Shown: positions 8,887 through 17,729, counted from the stretch's first letter. The stretch: DNA of 64,000 nucleotides from Faecalispora jeddahensis (GCF_000577335.1 NZ_CBYL010000010.1:22809-86808), one strand, 5' to 3'. The notes: generated by a model not told the origin, from the letters alone. Translations and numbers: made by a program.

Positions 8887-9510
8887 TTGAATATTTTGGT
8901 GGTGGGCTGCGGGCGTCTTGGCTCCGCACTGGCCGAACAGCTTGACAAGGAGGGCCACGACGTAGCCGTGGTGGACGGGCAGGAGGAAAACCTGCTGCGT
9001 TTGTCCGAAACCTTCAGCGGCGTCAAGGTGACCGGCATGCCCATGGATCAGAGTGTGCTGCAGGCGGCGGGGGTCGAAAACTGCGATGCGGTTGCGGTCG
9101 TCACCCCGGACGATAATCTGAACATAACGGTCGCGCAGATCGTCAAGAATTTTTTTGGGGTAGGGAATGTGGTGGCCCGGATTTCAGATCCGCGGCGGGA
9201 AAGCGTGTTCCACCGGTTCGGGCTGCGTACCGTCTGCCCGACGAACCTGGCGGCGGACGCCATGAACACGGTGCTCACTTCGCCCTGGGAGCCGGTGCAG
9301 ATGACGTTTGAAACGGCTTCGGTCACCTTTCGCGTCAAAGAGGTGGACGAACAATATATTGGAAAAAGCATTTCTGCCGTTCCGATGGAAGACGGCTGGG
9401 TACCGTTCGGCGTGATTCATTCCAATTTTGAATCCGAACTATACGACTACCGCAACGATATTGTGCTGCGGGCGGGTGAAAAGCTGATGCAGGCGCACGT
9501 CAGCGATTAA
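8887..9510 (+). CDS. TrkA/KtrA-like NAD-binding potassium uptake subunit (1)
   Basis: This cytoplasmic regulatory subunit of a Trk/Ktr potassium channel has 207 residues. An RCK_N Rossmann domain (NILVVGCGRLGSALAEQL, acidic VVDGQEEN after strand 2, DAVAVVTPDDNLN) is followed by a short RCK_C half. The start is taken at TTG 8887, because GGAGG lies 8 bases before it and the Rossmann strand begins immediately. An ATG at 8824 would add 21 residues with no such site. It lies 119 bases upstream of a second paralogue. Nucleotide and cyclic-di-AMP binding are family knowledge, not seen here. Confidence 0.9.
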   Translation: MNILVVGCGRLGSALAEQLDKEGHDVAVVDGQEENLLRLSETFSGVKVTGMPMDQSVLQAAGVENCDAVAVVTPDDNLNITVAQIVKNFFGVGNVVARISDPRRESVFHRFGLRTVCPTNLAADAMNTVLTSPWEPVQMTFETASVTFRVKEVDEQYIGKSISAVPMEDGWVPFGVIHSNFESELYDYRNDIVLRAGEKLMQAHVSD

Positions 9511-9629
9511 TACTGAATCAATGATTCAAAACGAAAAAAGAGTTCTCGCTCCCATGCCAAGAACGAGGGAGAGAGAACCAGTTTCCTGCACGGTATGAAA
9601 TGGAAGATCGGTATAAAGGGAGAAATACA

Positions 9630-10295
9630 ATGAAGATAGTAATCATGGGGGGCGGCAAGCTCGGGTATAACGTGGCCCGCAATATGCTCGACCGCAAATA
9701 TCAGGTGCATCTGATTGAAAGGGAATACGCCAAGTGCGTCAAGATTGCGAATGATCTGGGCGTTGAGGTAACCTGCGGTGACGGCACTGAGCTCTCCATT
9801 CTGGAAAATGCCTCCACAAAGGACGCGGACGCCTTTATCGCGGTGACCGGCAGCGACCAGGATAATCTGGTGGCGGCCCAGCTCGCCAAAATGGAGTTTG
9901 GGGCCAAAAAGGTGATCGTGCGCGCGAACAATCCCCGCAATCTGGAGGTTCTGCGGACGATGGGGCCGGATATCGCCGTGTCCAGCACAGAGATCATCAC
10001 CAATATGATCGAGCAGGAGGTCGACCTGTCTGAAATGCATCTGCTGGCAACCCTGAACAAGGGCCGCGCGGGCATCTGCAGCATGGTGCTGCCGGACGAT
10101 ACCTCTTTGCACGGGGTGCGCCTGATGGATGTTTCGCTGCCGGAAAACACGCTGATCGTTTCCGTTATGCGCGGCGGGCAGATGATCATCCCCAACGGCC
10201 GATCGGTCCTCCACGCGGGGGATCAGGTGGTCGCGGTGTGCGAAAATAAAAATCAGAAAAAACTGCTCCATATCCTCGGCGAACGGATTCACTGA
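9630..10295 (+). CDS. TrkA/KtrA-like NAD-binding potassium uptake subunit (2)
   Basis: This second Trk/Ktr gating subunit (221 residues) is complete. It has RCK_N with KIVIMGGGKLGYNVARNML, LIEREYAKC and DAFIAVTGSDQDNLVAAQLAK, then an RCK_C domain from about residue 140 (LHGVRLMDVSLPENTLIVSV ending in AGDQVVAVCENK). Start: the ATG at 9630 follows AAAGGGAGA; an upstream in-frame ATG at 9600 has no site. The pair probably forms hetero- or homo-octameric rings on the TrkH-like channel encoded at 11194. A GGTTCTC-type hairpin occupies part of the 119-base gap before it. Confidence 0.92.
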   Translation: MKIVIMGGGKLGYNVARNMLDRKYQVHLIEREYAKCVKIANDLGVEVTCGDGTELSILENASTKDADAFIAVTGSDQDNLVAAQLAKMEFGAKKVIVRANNPRNLEVLRTMGPDIAVSSTEIITNMIEQEVDLSEMHLLATLNKGRAGICSMVLPDDTSLHGVRLMDVSLPENTLIVSVMRGGQMIIPNGRSVLHAGDQVVAVCENKNQKKLLHILGERIH

Positions 10296-10577
10296 CAGAG
10301 CTATATCGCTTCAGGCCTGCGAAGCATCACGCGATCGCAAAACTTTCTTCCCAATTTGTTGCTGCGCTGCTGTGTGCCTGCAGGGGGACTTCACCTGCGG
10401 ATTTCAGTTATATAGAATGCGTATGCTTTTTCATTTGCGGCGTTTGCCGCTTTGCAGTTTTCGGTGGCCTGCATTTTCAGCAATTTTAAAGCGCTGTTAT
10501 CCGAGTATAAAAATAGGGAAAGTGAATTGCATTTTTCGAAGAAAAGGAGTATTCTATATTCCATGCCCAAAGGGCAT

Positions 10578-10619
10578 AGTCAGTCGCAAGATCCTGACTT
10601 AAAATAAAACTACGGAGGA
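10578..10619 (+). promoter_or_regulatory. preQ1-I riboswitch upstream of queT
   Basis: The stem AGTCAG/CTGACT (10578-10583 with 10594-10599) encloses the loop TCGCAAGATC. An A-rich TTAAAATAAAA then leads to ACGGAGG. The loop start GTCGCA and the A-rich tail match the known type-I preQ1 aptamer (Thermoanaerobacter form). The pseudoknot strand would pair with the GGAGG ribosome binding site, so preQ1 would shut off translation. The gene behind it is a queuosine-precursor transporter, which fits. Family assignment is from memory of the aptamer, not from a covariance search. Confidence 0.8.
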
Positions 10620-10628
10620 ATGAAAAAA

Positions 10629-11165
10629 ATGAAAACATCTGTATCCCGGCGCACCGCATTTTTAGTGCAGGGCGCCATGATCGCCGCCCTTTATGTGGTG
10701 CTGACGTTCCTGTCGTCGGCCATGGGGCTTGCCTACGGGCCGGTTCAGTTCCGTCTTTCTGAAGCGCTCACGATTCTGCCGGTGTTCACGCCGGCGGCGA
10801 TTCCCGGTCTTGCGATCGGGTGCCTGCTTTCGAATCTGGGCAGCCCGTATGGCGTGGTGGACATTGTGTGCGGCACCGGCGCCACTTTGCTGGCGGCGGC
10901 CGTTTCTTATCAGCTGCGCCGCTTCCGCCTTCACGGCCTTCCGGTTTTGTCCGCTTTGTCACCCATTCTCTGCAACGCGCTGGTTGTCGGCGCAGAGCTG
11001 GCCTTCTTTTTGCCGTCCGGCTTTACAATGGCCGGATTTTTTGCGGCGGCGGTTTCCGTCGGCGCGGGCGAGCTGGTTGTGCTTGCGGTACTGGGGCTGC
11101 CACTGGCGGCGATTCTTGAAAAATCCGGAACGGCACAGAAGATGTTCGGCCAGTCGGGATACTGA
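10629..11165 (+). CDS. queT: Queuosine precursor transporter QueT
   Basis: QueT is the membrane substrate-binding component (S component) of an ECF-type importer for queuosine precursors. The 178-residue protein has five to six hydrophobic segments. It shows family features near the N-terminus: GAMIAALYVVLTFL, YGPVQFRLSEALTILPVF and GCLLSNLGSPYGVVDIVCGT. Two starts are possible, ATG 10620 and ATG 10629. The GGAGG box ends at 10618, so 10629 (10-base spacing) is preferred. Expression is likely controlled by the preQ1-I riboswitch directly upstream. The gene sits between potassium-uptake genes, with only 28 bases to the TrkH-like gene. Confidence 0.92.
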   Translation: MKTSVSRRTAFLVQGAMIAALYVVLTFLSSAMGLAYGPVQFRLSEALTILPVFTPAAIPGLAIGCLLSNLGSPYGVVDIVCGTGATLLAAAVSYQLRRFRLHGLPVLSALSPILCNALVVGAELAFFLPSGFTMAGFFAAAVSVGAGELVVLAVLGLPLAAILEKSGTAQKMFGQSGY

Positions 11166-11193
11166 TTGAAATTTTGAGGGAGTAAGGGAATCC

Positions 11194-12582
11194 ATGGGCC
11201 TTGGCACAGTTCTGAGCAAAAAAATGAGAACCACCCCGCCGGTTCGGTTTGTAGTGATCAGCTTTTTGATTCTGATTTTAATCGGCGGGCTGGTTTTAGC
11301 GCTGCCGATTTGTTCCCGCAGCGGGCAGGGCACGCGTCTGCCGGATGCCCTGTTCACATCCGTGTCTGCGGTGTGTGTTACGGGCCTGAGCAAGTTTGAT
11401 ACCTGGGTGCACTGGAGTGCGTTCGGCCAGGTAGTGATCTTGCTTCTGATTCAGCTTGGCGGGCTTGGGATCATCACCTTTACCACGGGCTTTACGCTTC
11501 TGTTCCGTCAGAAGCTGGGGCTGCGTGAGCTTTCTCTTGCTGCGCGTGAAAATCTGCAGGGGGAGAATCTGAATGTTTCCCAGTTGCTGCGCATGATTCT
11601 TACCGTCACATTTGTGGCGGAGGGCGCGGGCGCTCTTTTGATGGCGCTGCGCTTTGTGCCGCAGTTCGGGCCTTACGGCCTTTGGCTGGCGGTGTTTCAT
11701 GCCGTTTCGGCTTACTGCAACGCCGGGTTCGATATTATGGGCTTTCTGCAGCCTTATGGAAGCCTGATACCATACGCGGGCGATCCTCTTGTGATGGTTC
11801 CGACCTATGCGCTGATGCTGGTGGGCGGCCTCGGTTTTGTCGTGATCAGCGACGTGTACTACAACAAAATATACCGCCGCATCAAGGGGCAGAAGCCCTC
11901 GCCGCTGAGCTTTCACTCCGCGGTAGTGCTGATCAGCGAGCTGGTTCTGCTCGCCCTGGGCATGCTGGCCTTTTTGTCTTTGGAATATGACAATACGCTG
12001 CGCGGCATGAACTGGGGAGATAAAATCATTACCGCGTGGTTTCAGTCGAATACCGTGCGCACTGCCGGTTTTACGGCGGTAGATGTGACACAGCAGCGGG
12101 ACGTGACCACACTGTTCTCGCTGGTGCTGAGCTTTATTGGAACCGCGCCCTGCTCTACCGGCGGCGGTATCCGTACCACCACTTTGGTTGTGCTGGGCGC
12201 GACGGTGATCAGTGTGCTGCGCGGACGCGAGGAAACGGTCATCCGCCACCATATGATCAGTCACACAGCGGTATACCGTGCGCTGACGATTTTTATCGGC
12301 AACGTGGTGACGGTGCTGGTCACGGCCGGCGTGGTGCTTCTGTGCAATTCCGAAAAGCATGTCGGCGCGATGGTCGCCTTGCAGGAGGCCGTTGCAGCGT
12401 GCAGTACCATCGGTATCAGTCCCAGCCTGACTCCGCTTTTGGACGATCCTTCTCTGATCGCACTTTCCATAGCGATGTTCATCGGCCGTGTGGGGCTGGT
12501 GTCGTTCGGGCTTTCTGTTTCTGTCCGCCATATGGGCAAGCCGGGCTGTGTGATGCCGGAGGCCCGCATTATCGTGGGCTGA
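11194..12582 (+). CDS. TrkH/KtrB family potassium channel subunit
   Basis: This 462-residue integral membrane protein is the potassium-translocating subunit of a Trk/Ktr system. It has eight to ten membrane segments. Selectivity-filter-like turns are DALFTSVSAVCVTGLS (about residue 50), AVSAYCNAGFDIMGF (about 175), SNTVRTAGFTAVDV (about 285) and EAVAACSTIGISPSL (about 405), giving the four pore repeats. KtrB length fits (about 450). Its two cytoplasmic partners are encoded 0.9-2.3 kb upstream. Start ATG follows GGGAGTAAGGG. If it is transcribed from the queT leader, its level may partly follow preQ1, but only at the mRNA-stability level, since that switch acts on translation. Confidence 0.93.
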   Translation: MGLGTVLSKKMRTTPPVRFVVISFLILILIGGLVLALPICSRSGQGTRLPDALFTSVSAVCVTGLSKFDTWVHWSAFGQVVILLLIQLGGLGIITFTTGFTLLFRQKLGLRELSLAARENLQGENLNVSQLLRMILTVTFVAEGAGALLMALRFVPQFGPYGLWLAVFHAVSAYCNAGFDIMGFLQPYGSLIPYAGDPLVMVPTYALMLVGGLGFVVISDVYYNKIYRRIKGQKPSPLSFHSAVVLISELVLLALGMLAFLSLEYDNTLRGMNWGDKIITAWFQSNTVRTAGFTAVDVTQQRDVTTLFSLVLSFIGTAPCSTGGGIRTTTLVVLGATVISVLRGREETVIRHHMISHTAVYRALTIFIGNVVTVLVTAGVVLLCNSEKHVGAMVALQEAVAACSTIGISPSLTPLLDDPSLIALSIAMFIGRVGLVSFGLSVSVRHMGKPGCVMPEARIIVG

Positions 12583-12623
12583 TGAAACTGTTCCCTCAAA
12601 ATGAGATTTATCCCGATGAAAAA

Positions 12624-12661
12624 AAGAGCTGCTGCGAAACGAAAGTTTCGCAGCAGCTCTT
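12624..12661. terminator. Bidirectional terminator between convergent units
   Basis: The 15-bp stem GAGCTGCTGCGAAAC/GTTTCGCAGCAGCTC has a 4-base loop, with A-run before and TTTTTT after. It serves the TrkH-like gene (plus) and the end of the zinc operon (minus). Confidence 0.9.
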
Positions 12662-12703
12662 TTTTATTTTTGCAATCAGCAAACCAATTTGTCCGCCGGT
12701 TTC

Positions 12704-13471
12704 TTACATGGGGTACAAATACCCCGCCACTTCTTTTGCCGGTGTAATTGCGGTAACGGTGATCTGCGGCTCCGGTGAGCCCTGGTAATCCTCATAATGG
12801 AGGGTTCCCTCCGCCGTGACCCAGCTGTCGGCTTTCAGCTCGCCGGTTTGATCGTACTGGCACAACAGGCCGACCGGCGTCAAATCCGCGACACAGCAGG
12901 TCATCATCAGCCGGGCCGGAACAAATTCGTTGTCCTTCATCTGCGTGGAATCGCGGAAGACAAAGCCGGTCATGCGAATGTGATAGCCGTCATATTTGTC
13001 CGGGTTTTCATACAGCGCGGAAATCCACAGGTAAAATTCGCTGTCGCTCACCGTGATGGTCTTGTTCGCTTCGTCCAGTCCCGTCAAGGCGCCGTAGGCA
13101 GGCTCCTCCGACTGGCTCGGGAGCTGCTGTGCCTGCTGGGTGGTGGTTCCGGGATTGGTCGCCCCCACATAGCCGGAGGGAAGCGACGAGGAAGTCACCG
13201 CGCTGTGCGGGAGCAGCAGAAGCAGAATCGGGATGGCAAGGGTCAGACAGTGCGCCGCACGCATTTTCTGCACGGAGCGGGTACGGCGCAGCAGGCCAAA
13301 GATGCCCCATATTGCCATCACGCCAACGGTAAAATACAGGTACGGCAGCGTCTTGGGCGTGACGTACTGCAAGTAGCCGCCGGTGACTGCCAGGTAGAGA
13401 ATCATGGCGGCAAATGATAAGCAGCAGGCGGCCTCCAGCAGGGCCTGCGGGCTGTGTGTTCTTTTTTCCAT
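12704..13471 (-). CDS. TIGR03943-like membrane protein (YcgQ type)
   Basis: Last gene of the zinc operon (255 residues). The N-terminal half carries three membrane segments (about 15-35, 40-60 and 75-92). After a Gln/Thr-rich linker comes an extracytoplasmic domain with YENPDKYDGYHIRMTGFVFR, RLMMTCCVADLTPVGLLCQY and DSWVTAEGTL. This is the layout of the TIGR03943/YcgQ family that pairs with a COG0701 permease and is repressed by Zur in Bacillus. Here the permease partner is the gene directly upstream (6-base gap). ATG 13471 with AGGAGG upstream is preferred over TTG 13477. The CC pair could bind metal; this is inference. Confidence 0.8.
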   Translation of the reverse strand: MEKRTHSPQALLEAACCLSFAAMILYLAVTGGYLQYVTPKTLPYLYFTVGVMAIWGIFGLLRRTRSVQKMRAAHCLTLAIPILLLLLPHSAVTSSSLPSGYVGATNPGTTTQQAQQLPSQSEEPAYGALTGLDEANKTITVSDSEFYLWISALYENPDKYDGYHIRMTGFVFRDSTQMKDNEFVPARLMMTCCVADLTPVGLLCQYDQTGELKADSWVTAEGTLHYEDYQGSPEPQITVTAITPAKEVAGYLYPM

Positions 13472-13477
13472 AGCCAA

Positions 13478-15037
13478 TCAGCCTCCTACAAAAAAGCGTG
13501 CGGTGGTGTATACGACCACAAAGCAGACGGCAAAGCAGACAAAAAGCAGTTTTGCCACGAAACGGCGGGAGAATCCGCCGGACAGCATCAGAACGTTCTT
13601 GATATCCATCATCGGGCCGAATACGAGAAAGCCCATCACCGGCGCCAGCGGGAAGCGGGCCGCAAAGCTCTTCGCGACAACGGCGTCGGAGGAAGAGCAG
13701 AGCGACAGCAAAAACGCCAGTGCCATCATCAGCAGCAGAGAGAGGGCAAAATCCGTAGGGGTCTGCAGCAGCAGCGAATTCGTTACCGCCACCTGGAAGA
13801 TCGCGGCGAGAAACGCGCCGACGGTCAGGTATTTTGCCACGCTGAAGAACTCGGCCTGCGAATGCCGCAGCAAGAGCGAAACCTTCTCTCCCGCGGTGGA
13901 GGCGTCCCCGGCCCCGCCGTAGCAGCCGCACGAGCACATGATGCGGTCGTATCCGGCGGAAAGGGCGGGCAGCTTGCCGGGGCGCAGCGCGAACCAGCAG
14001 CCGATCAGCACCGCCGAGAGAATCCCCATGCCCACCCGGCCCAGCATGACCGAAAGGTTTCCGTTAAAGGCCGCATAGGTCGAGAGCATTACCACGGGGT
14101 TGATCACCGGGGTGGCGGTCATAAAGGTCACTGCCGCGGGCAGCGGTACGCCCTTTCGCACCAGACTGCGGAAGATCGGGATGGAAGCGCAGTCGCACAC
14201 CGGCAGGCAGAAGCCCGCCAGAATGGCGACCAGCATCCCGCCCGCCAGATTTTTCGGGAAGAGCCGTTCAATGGCCTGCTGCGGGATCAGCACTTGAATT
14301 GCCGAAGAAATCAGCACGCCGATCAGCAGAAAGGGGATGGCCTGCAGCATGATGCCGAGAAAGATGTTGATCACCGTGTTGACACGGGTCTGCGACAGCT
14401 GGAACATCGCCTCCGCGCAAAGATACAGTGTGGCAAAGACGAGAATCGACATTGCAAACACCGCGGCGGGGTTTGTTTTTCTGCGGGTAGCCCGCGCCAG
14501 AATTTCTTCACGGGAATCGTCGTCTACAACGCGCACGCCGGGGTTGATCTCGCGCAGGAGCCGCCGCGCCTTGCGGAATTCGGCATCTGTAAAAGCGCCC
14601 CGCAGCACTGCAAAATCGCACGCGGCAATCTGTTCGGGCAAAGCGGAGCCGGTTCGGCCCAATAGCTGGTCGAGTGTTTGCGCGTCTGCCAGATGGATCA
14701 TTCGTTGGATCCGGCAGCCGGAAAGCTTCGGATGCGAAAACAGCGCGTACAGCTCCGTAAGCGGCGTTACGCCGTTCCATTCCACCCAGATTTCCTCCGG
14801 TGGGGTTTCCGCTACGTAATGGCCGATGCTCATGGCGGCCTTTTCCGGGGAGTCCTCCAGCACGCGCTTGGGCACGATCATCACGTCGCAGCCGGTCTTG
14901 TTCGAGATTTCCTCGACCCCCGACTCAAACTGAACGATCAGGCGGCGCATTTTCGGTTCCTGCTGGAAGAGATGATTCAGTAGGGTCGTTTTACCGGACT
15001 CCAGAAAGCCTGTAAGTACATAAACGGGAATTGCCAC
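13478..15037 (-). CDS. Fusion of a COG0523-like GTPase domain with a COG0701 permease
   Basis: The 519-residue protein joins two families. Residues about 1-170 resemble a CobW/COG0523 P-loop GTPase (VYVLTGFLESGKTTLLNHLF; EIWVEWNGVTPL near the switch). The CxCC metal motif of true COG0523 metallochaperones is absent. Residues about 190-519 are a COG0701/ArsP-type permease with eight or more membrane segments: LIGVLISSAIQVLIP, FCLPVCDCASIPI (Cys pair), TFMTATPVINPVVM, and a second repeat FLLSLCSSSDAVVA with GPMMDIKNVLML. GTG start with AAGGAG upstream; 4 bases after the preceding gene. Likely a zinc-starvation transport or delivery protein. The fusion is unusual. Confidence 0.85.
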   Translation of the reverse strand: MAIPVYVLTGFLESGKTTLLNHLFQQEPKMRRLIVQFESGVEEISNKTGCDVMIVPKRVLEDSPEKAAMSIGHYVAETPPEEIWVEWNGVTPLTELYALFSHPKLSGCRIQRMIHLADAQTLDQLLGRTGSALPEQIAACDFAVLRGAFTDAEFRKARRLLREINPGVRVVDDDSREEILARATRRKTNPAAVFAMSILVFATLYLCAEAMFQLSQTRVNTVINIFLGIMLQAIPFLLIGVLISSAIQVLIPQQAIERLFPKNLAGGMLVAILAGFCLPVCDCASIPIFRSLVRKGVPLPAAVTFMTATPVINPVVMLSTYAAFNGNLSVMLGRVGMGILSAVLIGCWFALRPGKLPALSAGYDRIMCSCGCYGGAGDASTAGEKVSLLLRHSQAEFFSVAKYLTVGAFLAAIFQVAVTNSLLLQTPTDFALSLLLMMALAFLLSLCSSSDAVVAKSFAARFPLAPVMGFLVFGPMMDIKNVLMLSGGFSRRFVAKLLFVCFAVCFVVVYTTARFFVGG

Positions 15038-15041
15038 GCGA

Positions 15042-15995
15042 TCACTCCTTCCCGAAGATCCTTTTGAGCTCCTGTTCGTGCAGGTTGCTGCCGATCAGAC
15101 ACAGGGAGCCGGGCTGCAAAGTACACGGAGTCAGATTCAGTTCGCCGGGCAGGTACTGTACCGTGGCAGGGCCCTTCGGCGTGCTGACAACGCCCTTGGC
15201 GCGCAGGATACTGCCCGGTCTGTCTGCTTCGGCGGCGCGGAATGCCGCCTCCAGCTCCTGCCGGGTGACCGTGCGGGAGAGAGAAAGCGTAACGGTATCG
15301 AAGGCCTCATGGGCCGAATGGTCATGGTCGCATTCCCCGTCGTGGTGGTGATGCTCGTGAGGATGGTCGTGGTGGCAGTCTTCTTCATGGCAATCCGCTG
15401 CGTGTGCGGCAGAGCCGCCAAGCAGCGCGGAGAGGTCAAGGGATTTCCAGGCTCCGGCGAAAAGCTGCGCCTTGGGGGCCATAGCAGTCAAAAGCGTTTT
15501 GGCGCGGCTGACCTTATCGGGGTTCTGTTCGGTGCGGCTGAGCAGGATCGCGTCCGCATGCCGGATCTGATCCTCATAAAATTCCCCAAAATTGTCTAAG
15601 TACATGCGGCAGCGCACAACGTCCGCCACGGTGATCTTGCGCCGTATCTGTGCCATATCCGCGATTTTTGCGGAGCGGCAGGCGCTCTCAATGTCGGATA
15701 GCTTCCCGACGCCGGACGGCTCAATGAGAATCTGCTTTGGGGAAAATTCCCGCAGCACCTCCAGAATCGCCGCCTGAAAATCGCCGGTCAGGCTGCAGCA
15801 GATGCACCCGGCGCTCAGCTCCTTGACGGCAAAGCCGCCGGAGCGGATCAGCGAGGTGTCGAGGCTGACCTCGCCAAAGTCGTTCTCAATCACCACGGTT
15901 TCCCGCGGGTCGAATACCTCCCGCAGCAAACGGTCGATCAGTGTGGTTTTTCCGGCACCCAAAAAGCCGGAAATGATGTAAATGTCAGTTTTCAT
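15042..15995 (-). CDS. COG0523 (CobW/ZigA-like) GTPase, putative zinc metallochaperone
   Basis: This G3E-family GTPase (317 residues) is of the class that transfers metal to client proteins under zinc limitation. It has Walker A IISGFLGAGKTTLIDRLL, the metal motif CICC within SAGCICCSLTG, and LIEPSGVGKLSDI. A His/Asp/Cys-rich metal-binding insertion lies at about residues 218-245 (CHHDHPHEHHHHDG and neighbours). The C-terminal CobW_C domain ends the protein. Start ATG 15995 follows AAGGAG; longer frames upstream lack a site. It lies between znuB and the GTPase-permease fusion, which supports a role in zinc homeostasis. Confidence 0.92.
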   Translation of the reverse strand: MKTDIYIISGFLGAGKTTLIDRLLREVFDPRETVVIENDFGEVSLDTSLIRSGGFAVKELSAGCICCSLTGDFQAAILEVLREFSPKQILIEPSGVGKLSDIESACRSAKIADMAQIRRKITVADVVRCRMYLDNFGEFYEDQIRHADAILLSRTEQNPDKVSRAKTLLTAMAPKAQLFAGAWKSLDLSALLGGSAAHAADCHEEDCHHDHPHEHHHHDGECDHDHSAHEAFDTVTLSLSRTVTRQELEAAFRAAEADRPGSILRAKGVVSTPKGPATVQYLPGELNLTPCTLQPGSLCLIGSNLHEQELKRIFGKE

Positions 15996-16015
15996 TGGAT
16001 TCTCCTTATGTGGGG

Positions 16016-16843
16016 TCACGCGCCGGCGCGCCCCCTGGCTCCAAACAGACTTTTTGCGAGCAGAATGACCACCAGCACGACAACGCCGATCAGAACGATC
16101 GTCGCGCCGGGCCGCAGCCGGGCATAGTACGACAGAAACAAGCCCGAAACGGTGAACAGCAGTGCAAACACGATCGACCAAAGCACCGTTTTGCGGTAGC
16201 TTCTGGCGATCTGCATCGCGCAGGTGACGGGGATTACCATGAGGGAAGAGATGATCAGCGCACCGACAGTGCGGGCCGCTACCGAGACGGTAACGGCGGT
16301 CAGAATTGTAAAAATAAAGTTGACGGTCTTTACCGGAACACCGGCCAGCCGTGCGGTGCGCTCATCCAGGGTGATCAAAAACAGCTCCCGGTACAGCACC
16401 AGAAAGCATACCAGCACCGCCGCGCTGATGCAGCAGACGAGGATCAGCTCAAAGTCGCTGATGGCGACGATGCTGCCGAACAAAAAGCTGTTGAAGTTTG
16501 CGGCGCTTTTGACAAAGCTCGATAAAACACCGGCCAGCCCGACCCCGGCCGACAGGATGATGGCGATGGAAAGCTCGGAGTATTTGGGGATTTTTTTGCG
16601 GATGGCCTCAATGCTCAGCGCGGCGGCGATGCACGCCGCAACCGCGCCCAGGATCGGGTTGATCCCCAGCACCAGACCGGCTGCAACACCAGCGAGGCTG
16701 GTATGGGACAGCGCGTCGCCCATCATTGAAAGACGCTTTAACACCACAACAATGCCGATGCAGGGGACAGTGGCCGCCAGCAGGATGCCGACCAGAAAGG
16801 CCCGCTGCATAAACTCATAGTCCAAAATGGACACCAAAACCAT
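16016..16843 (-). CDS. znuB: Zinc ABC transporter permease ZnuB-like
   Basis: Membrane permease of a family-3 (ZnuB/MntB/AdcB) metal ABC transporter, 275 residues with eight to nine hydrophobic segments. Family blocks are KRLSMMGDALSHTSLAGVAAG (EAA-like region), GINPILGAVAACIAAAL, FGSIVAISDFEL and ARTVGALIISSLMVIPVTCAM. The AAAGGA box abuts the ATG at 16843, so translation may really start at TTG 16837 or GTG 16834, three residues in. It is separated from znuC by 87 bases holding two hairpins and from the COG0523 gene by 20 bases. Confidence 0.92.
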   Translation of the reverse strand: MVLVSILDYEFMQRAFLVGILLAATVPCIGIVVVLKRLSMMGDALSHTSLAGVAAGLVLGINPILGAVAACIAAALSIEAIRKKIPKYSELSIAIILSAGVGLAGVLSSFVKSAANFNSFLFGSIVAISDFELILVCCISAAVLVCFLVLYRELFLITLDERTARLAGVPVKTVNFIFTILTAVTVSVAARTVGALIISSLMVIPVTCAMQIARSYRKTVLWSIVFALLFTVSGLFLSYYARLRPGATIVLIGVVVLVVILLAKSLFGARGRAGA

Positions 16844-16878
16844 TCCTTTCAGTGGGGAAGTCTCAAAAACGCAGGATG

Positions 16879-16930
16879 CCCGCCCTGACCGGACAAGCTG
16901 GCCAGAGCGGGAAGAGCGGCATGTTGCCGC
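16879..16930 (-). other. Tandem intercistronic hairpins between znuC and znuB
   Basis: Two stems lie between the genes: GCGGCA/TGCCGC directly after the znuC stop, and a larger CCCGCTCTGGCC with matching arm ending at 16879. No clean T-run follows, so they look like RNA-processing or partial-termination structures that lower permease output relative to the ATPase. Confidence 0.45.
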
Positions 16931-17683
16931 TTAAACAGAATACGTTCGATTGGTTTGTTTTGGGGGAATGGGGTGCTTGTGCCGATGCTTCATCTCGTCC
17001 AGCAGCTGGGCGTGATTCAGTTCGACCAAAGAGCCGTCCTCCAGGCAGAGCACCCGGCTGACGGTATCCATCGCTCCGGCAATGTCGTGCGTAATCATAA
17101 TAATGGTCAGGCCGGTTTCGCGGTTCAGACTCCCCAGCAGCTCATACAGAGACTGCACGGTCTGGGCATCCACCCCGGTGGTCGGCTCATCCAGAAGCAT
17201 CATCCGCGGGCTTGCCGCCAGCACTCTGGCCAGCATTACCCGTTGTTGCTGCCCGCCCGAAAGCTCGCTGAGCATCCGCTTTGCGTACGGCAGCATATTC
17301 ACCGATTCCAGCGCCTGGCGGGTCTGCTCGCGCTGGCGCTTTCCGCCAAGGCGCAGAAACCCGGTTTGGGAATACAGGTTCGCGCGCACGATTTCCTCCG
17401 CGGTGGCGGGGAAATTCTCGCTGGCCGCCGCACCGTTCTGCGGTACATAGCCGATCTTCGGCCAGTCGCGGAAGTGCGAAAGCGCCTGTCCGAACAGCGT
17501 GATTTCCCCCTGCTGGGGAGAAAGCTCGGCTAACAGCAGCTTCATCAGCGTGCTCTTGCCCGCGCCGTTTACGCCGATGATCGCCGCGAAATCGCCGCGC
17601 TTCAATGAAAAGCTGACATCGGATAGAATCGGCTGCGAGCCGTAGGCAAAGCTGAGATGTTTGACTTCAAGAATCGTGTCCAT
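16931..17683 (-). CDS. znuC: Zinc ABC transporter ATP-binding protein ZnuC-like
   Basis: Cytoplasmic ATPase (250 residues) of the metal importer. It carries Walker A GVNGAGKSTLMK (about residue 38), Q-loop VPQNGAAASENFPAT, signature LSGGQQQRVMLARVLA, Walker B MMLLDEPTTGVD and the switch His in IMITHDIAGAM. The His-rich tail KHRHKHPIPP is common in zinc-dedicated ATPases. Start ATG follows AAAAGAG. It lies 46 bases after znuA and is first of the shared downstream part of the operon. Confidence 0.94.
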   Translation of the reverse strand: MDTILEVKHLSFAYGSQPILSDVSFSLKRGDFAAIIGVNGAGKSTLMKLLLAELSPQQGEITLFGQALSHFRDWPKIGYVPQNGAAASENFPATAEEIVRANLYSQTGFLRLGGKRQREQTRQALESVNMLPYAKRMLSELSGGQQQRVMLARVLAASPRMMLLDEPTTGVDAQTVQSLYELLGSLNRETGLTIIMITHDIAGAMDTVSRVLCLEDGSLVELNHAQLLDEMKHRHKHPIPPKQTNRTYSV

Positions 17684-17729
17684 TCTGTTCGCTCTTTTCT
17701 ATTGGCTTCCTGCCGGACCCGGCGGTAAA

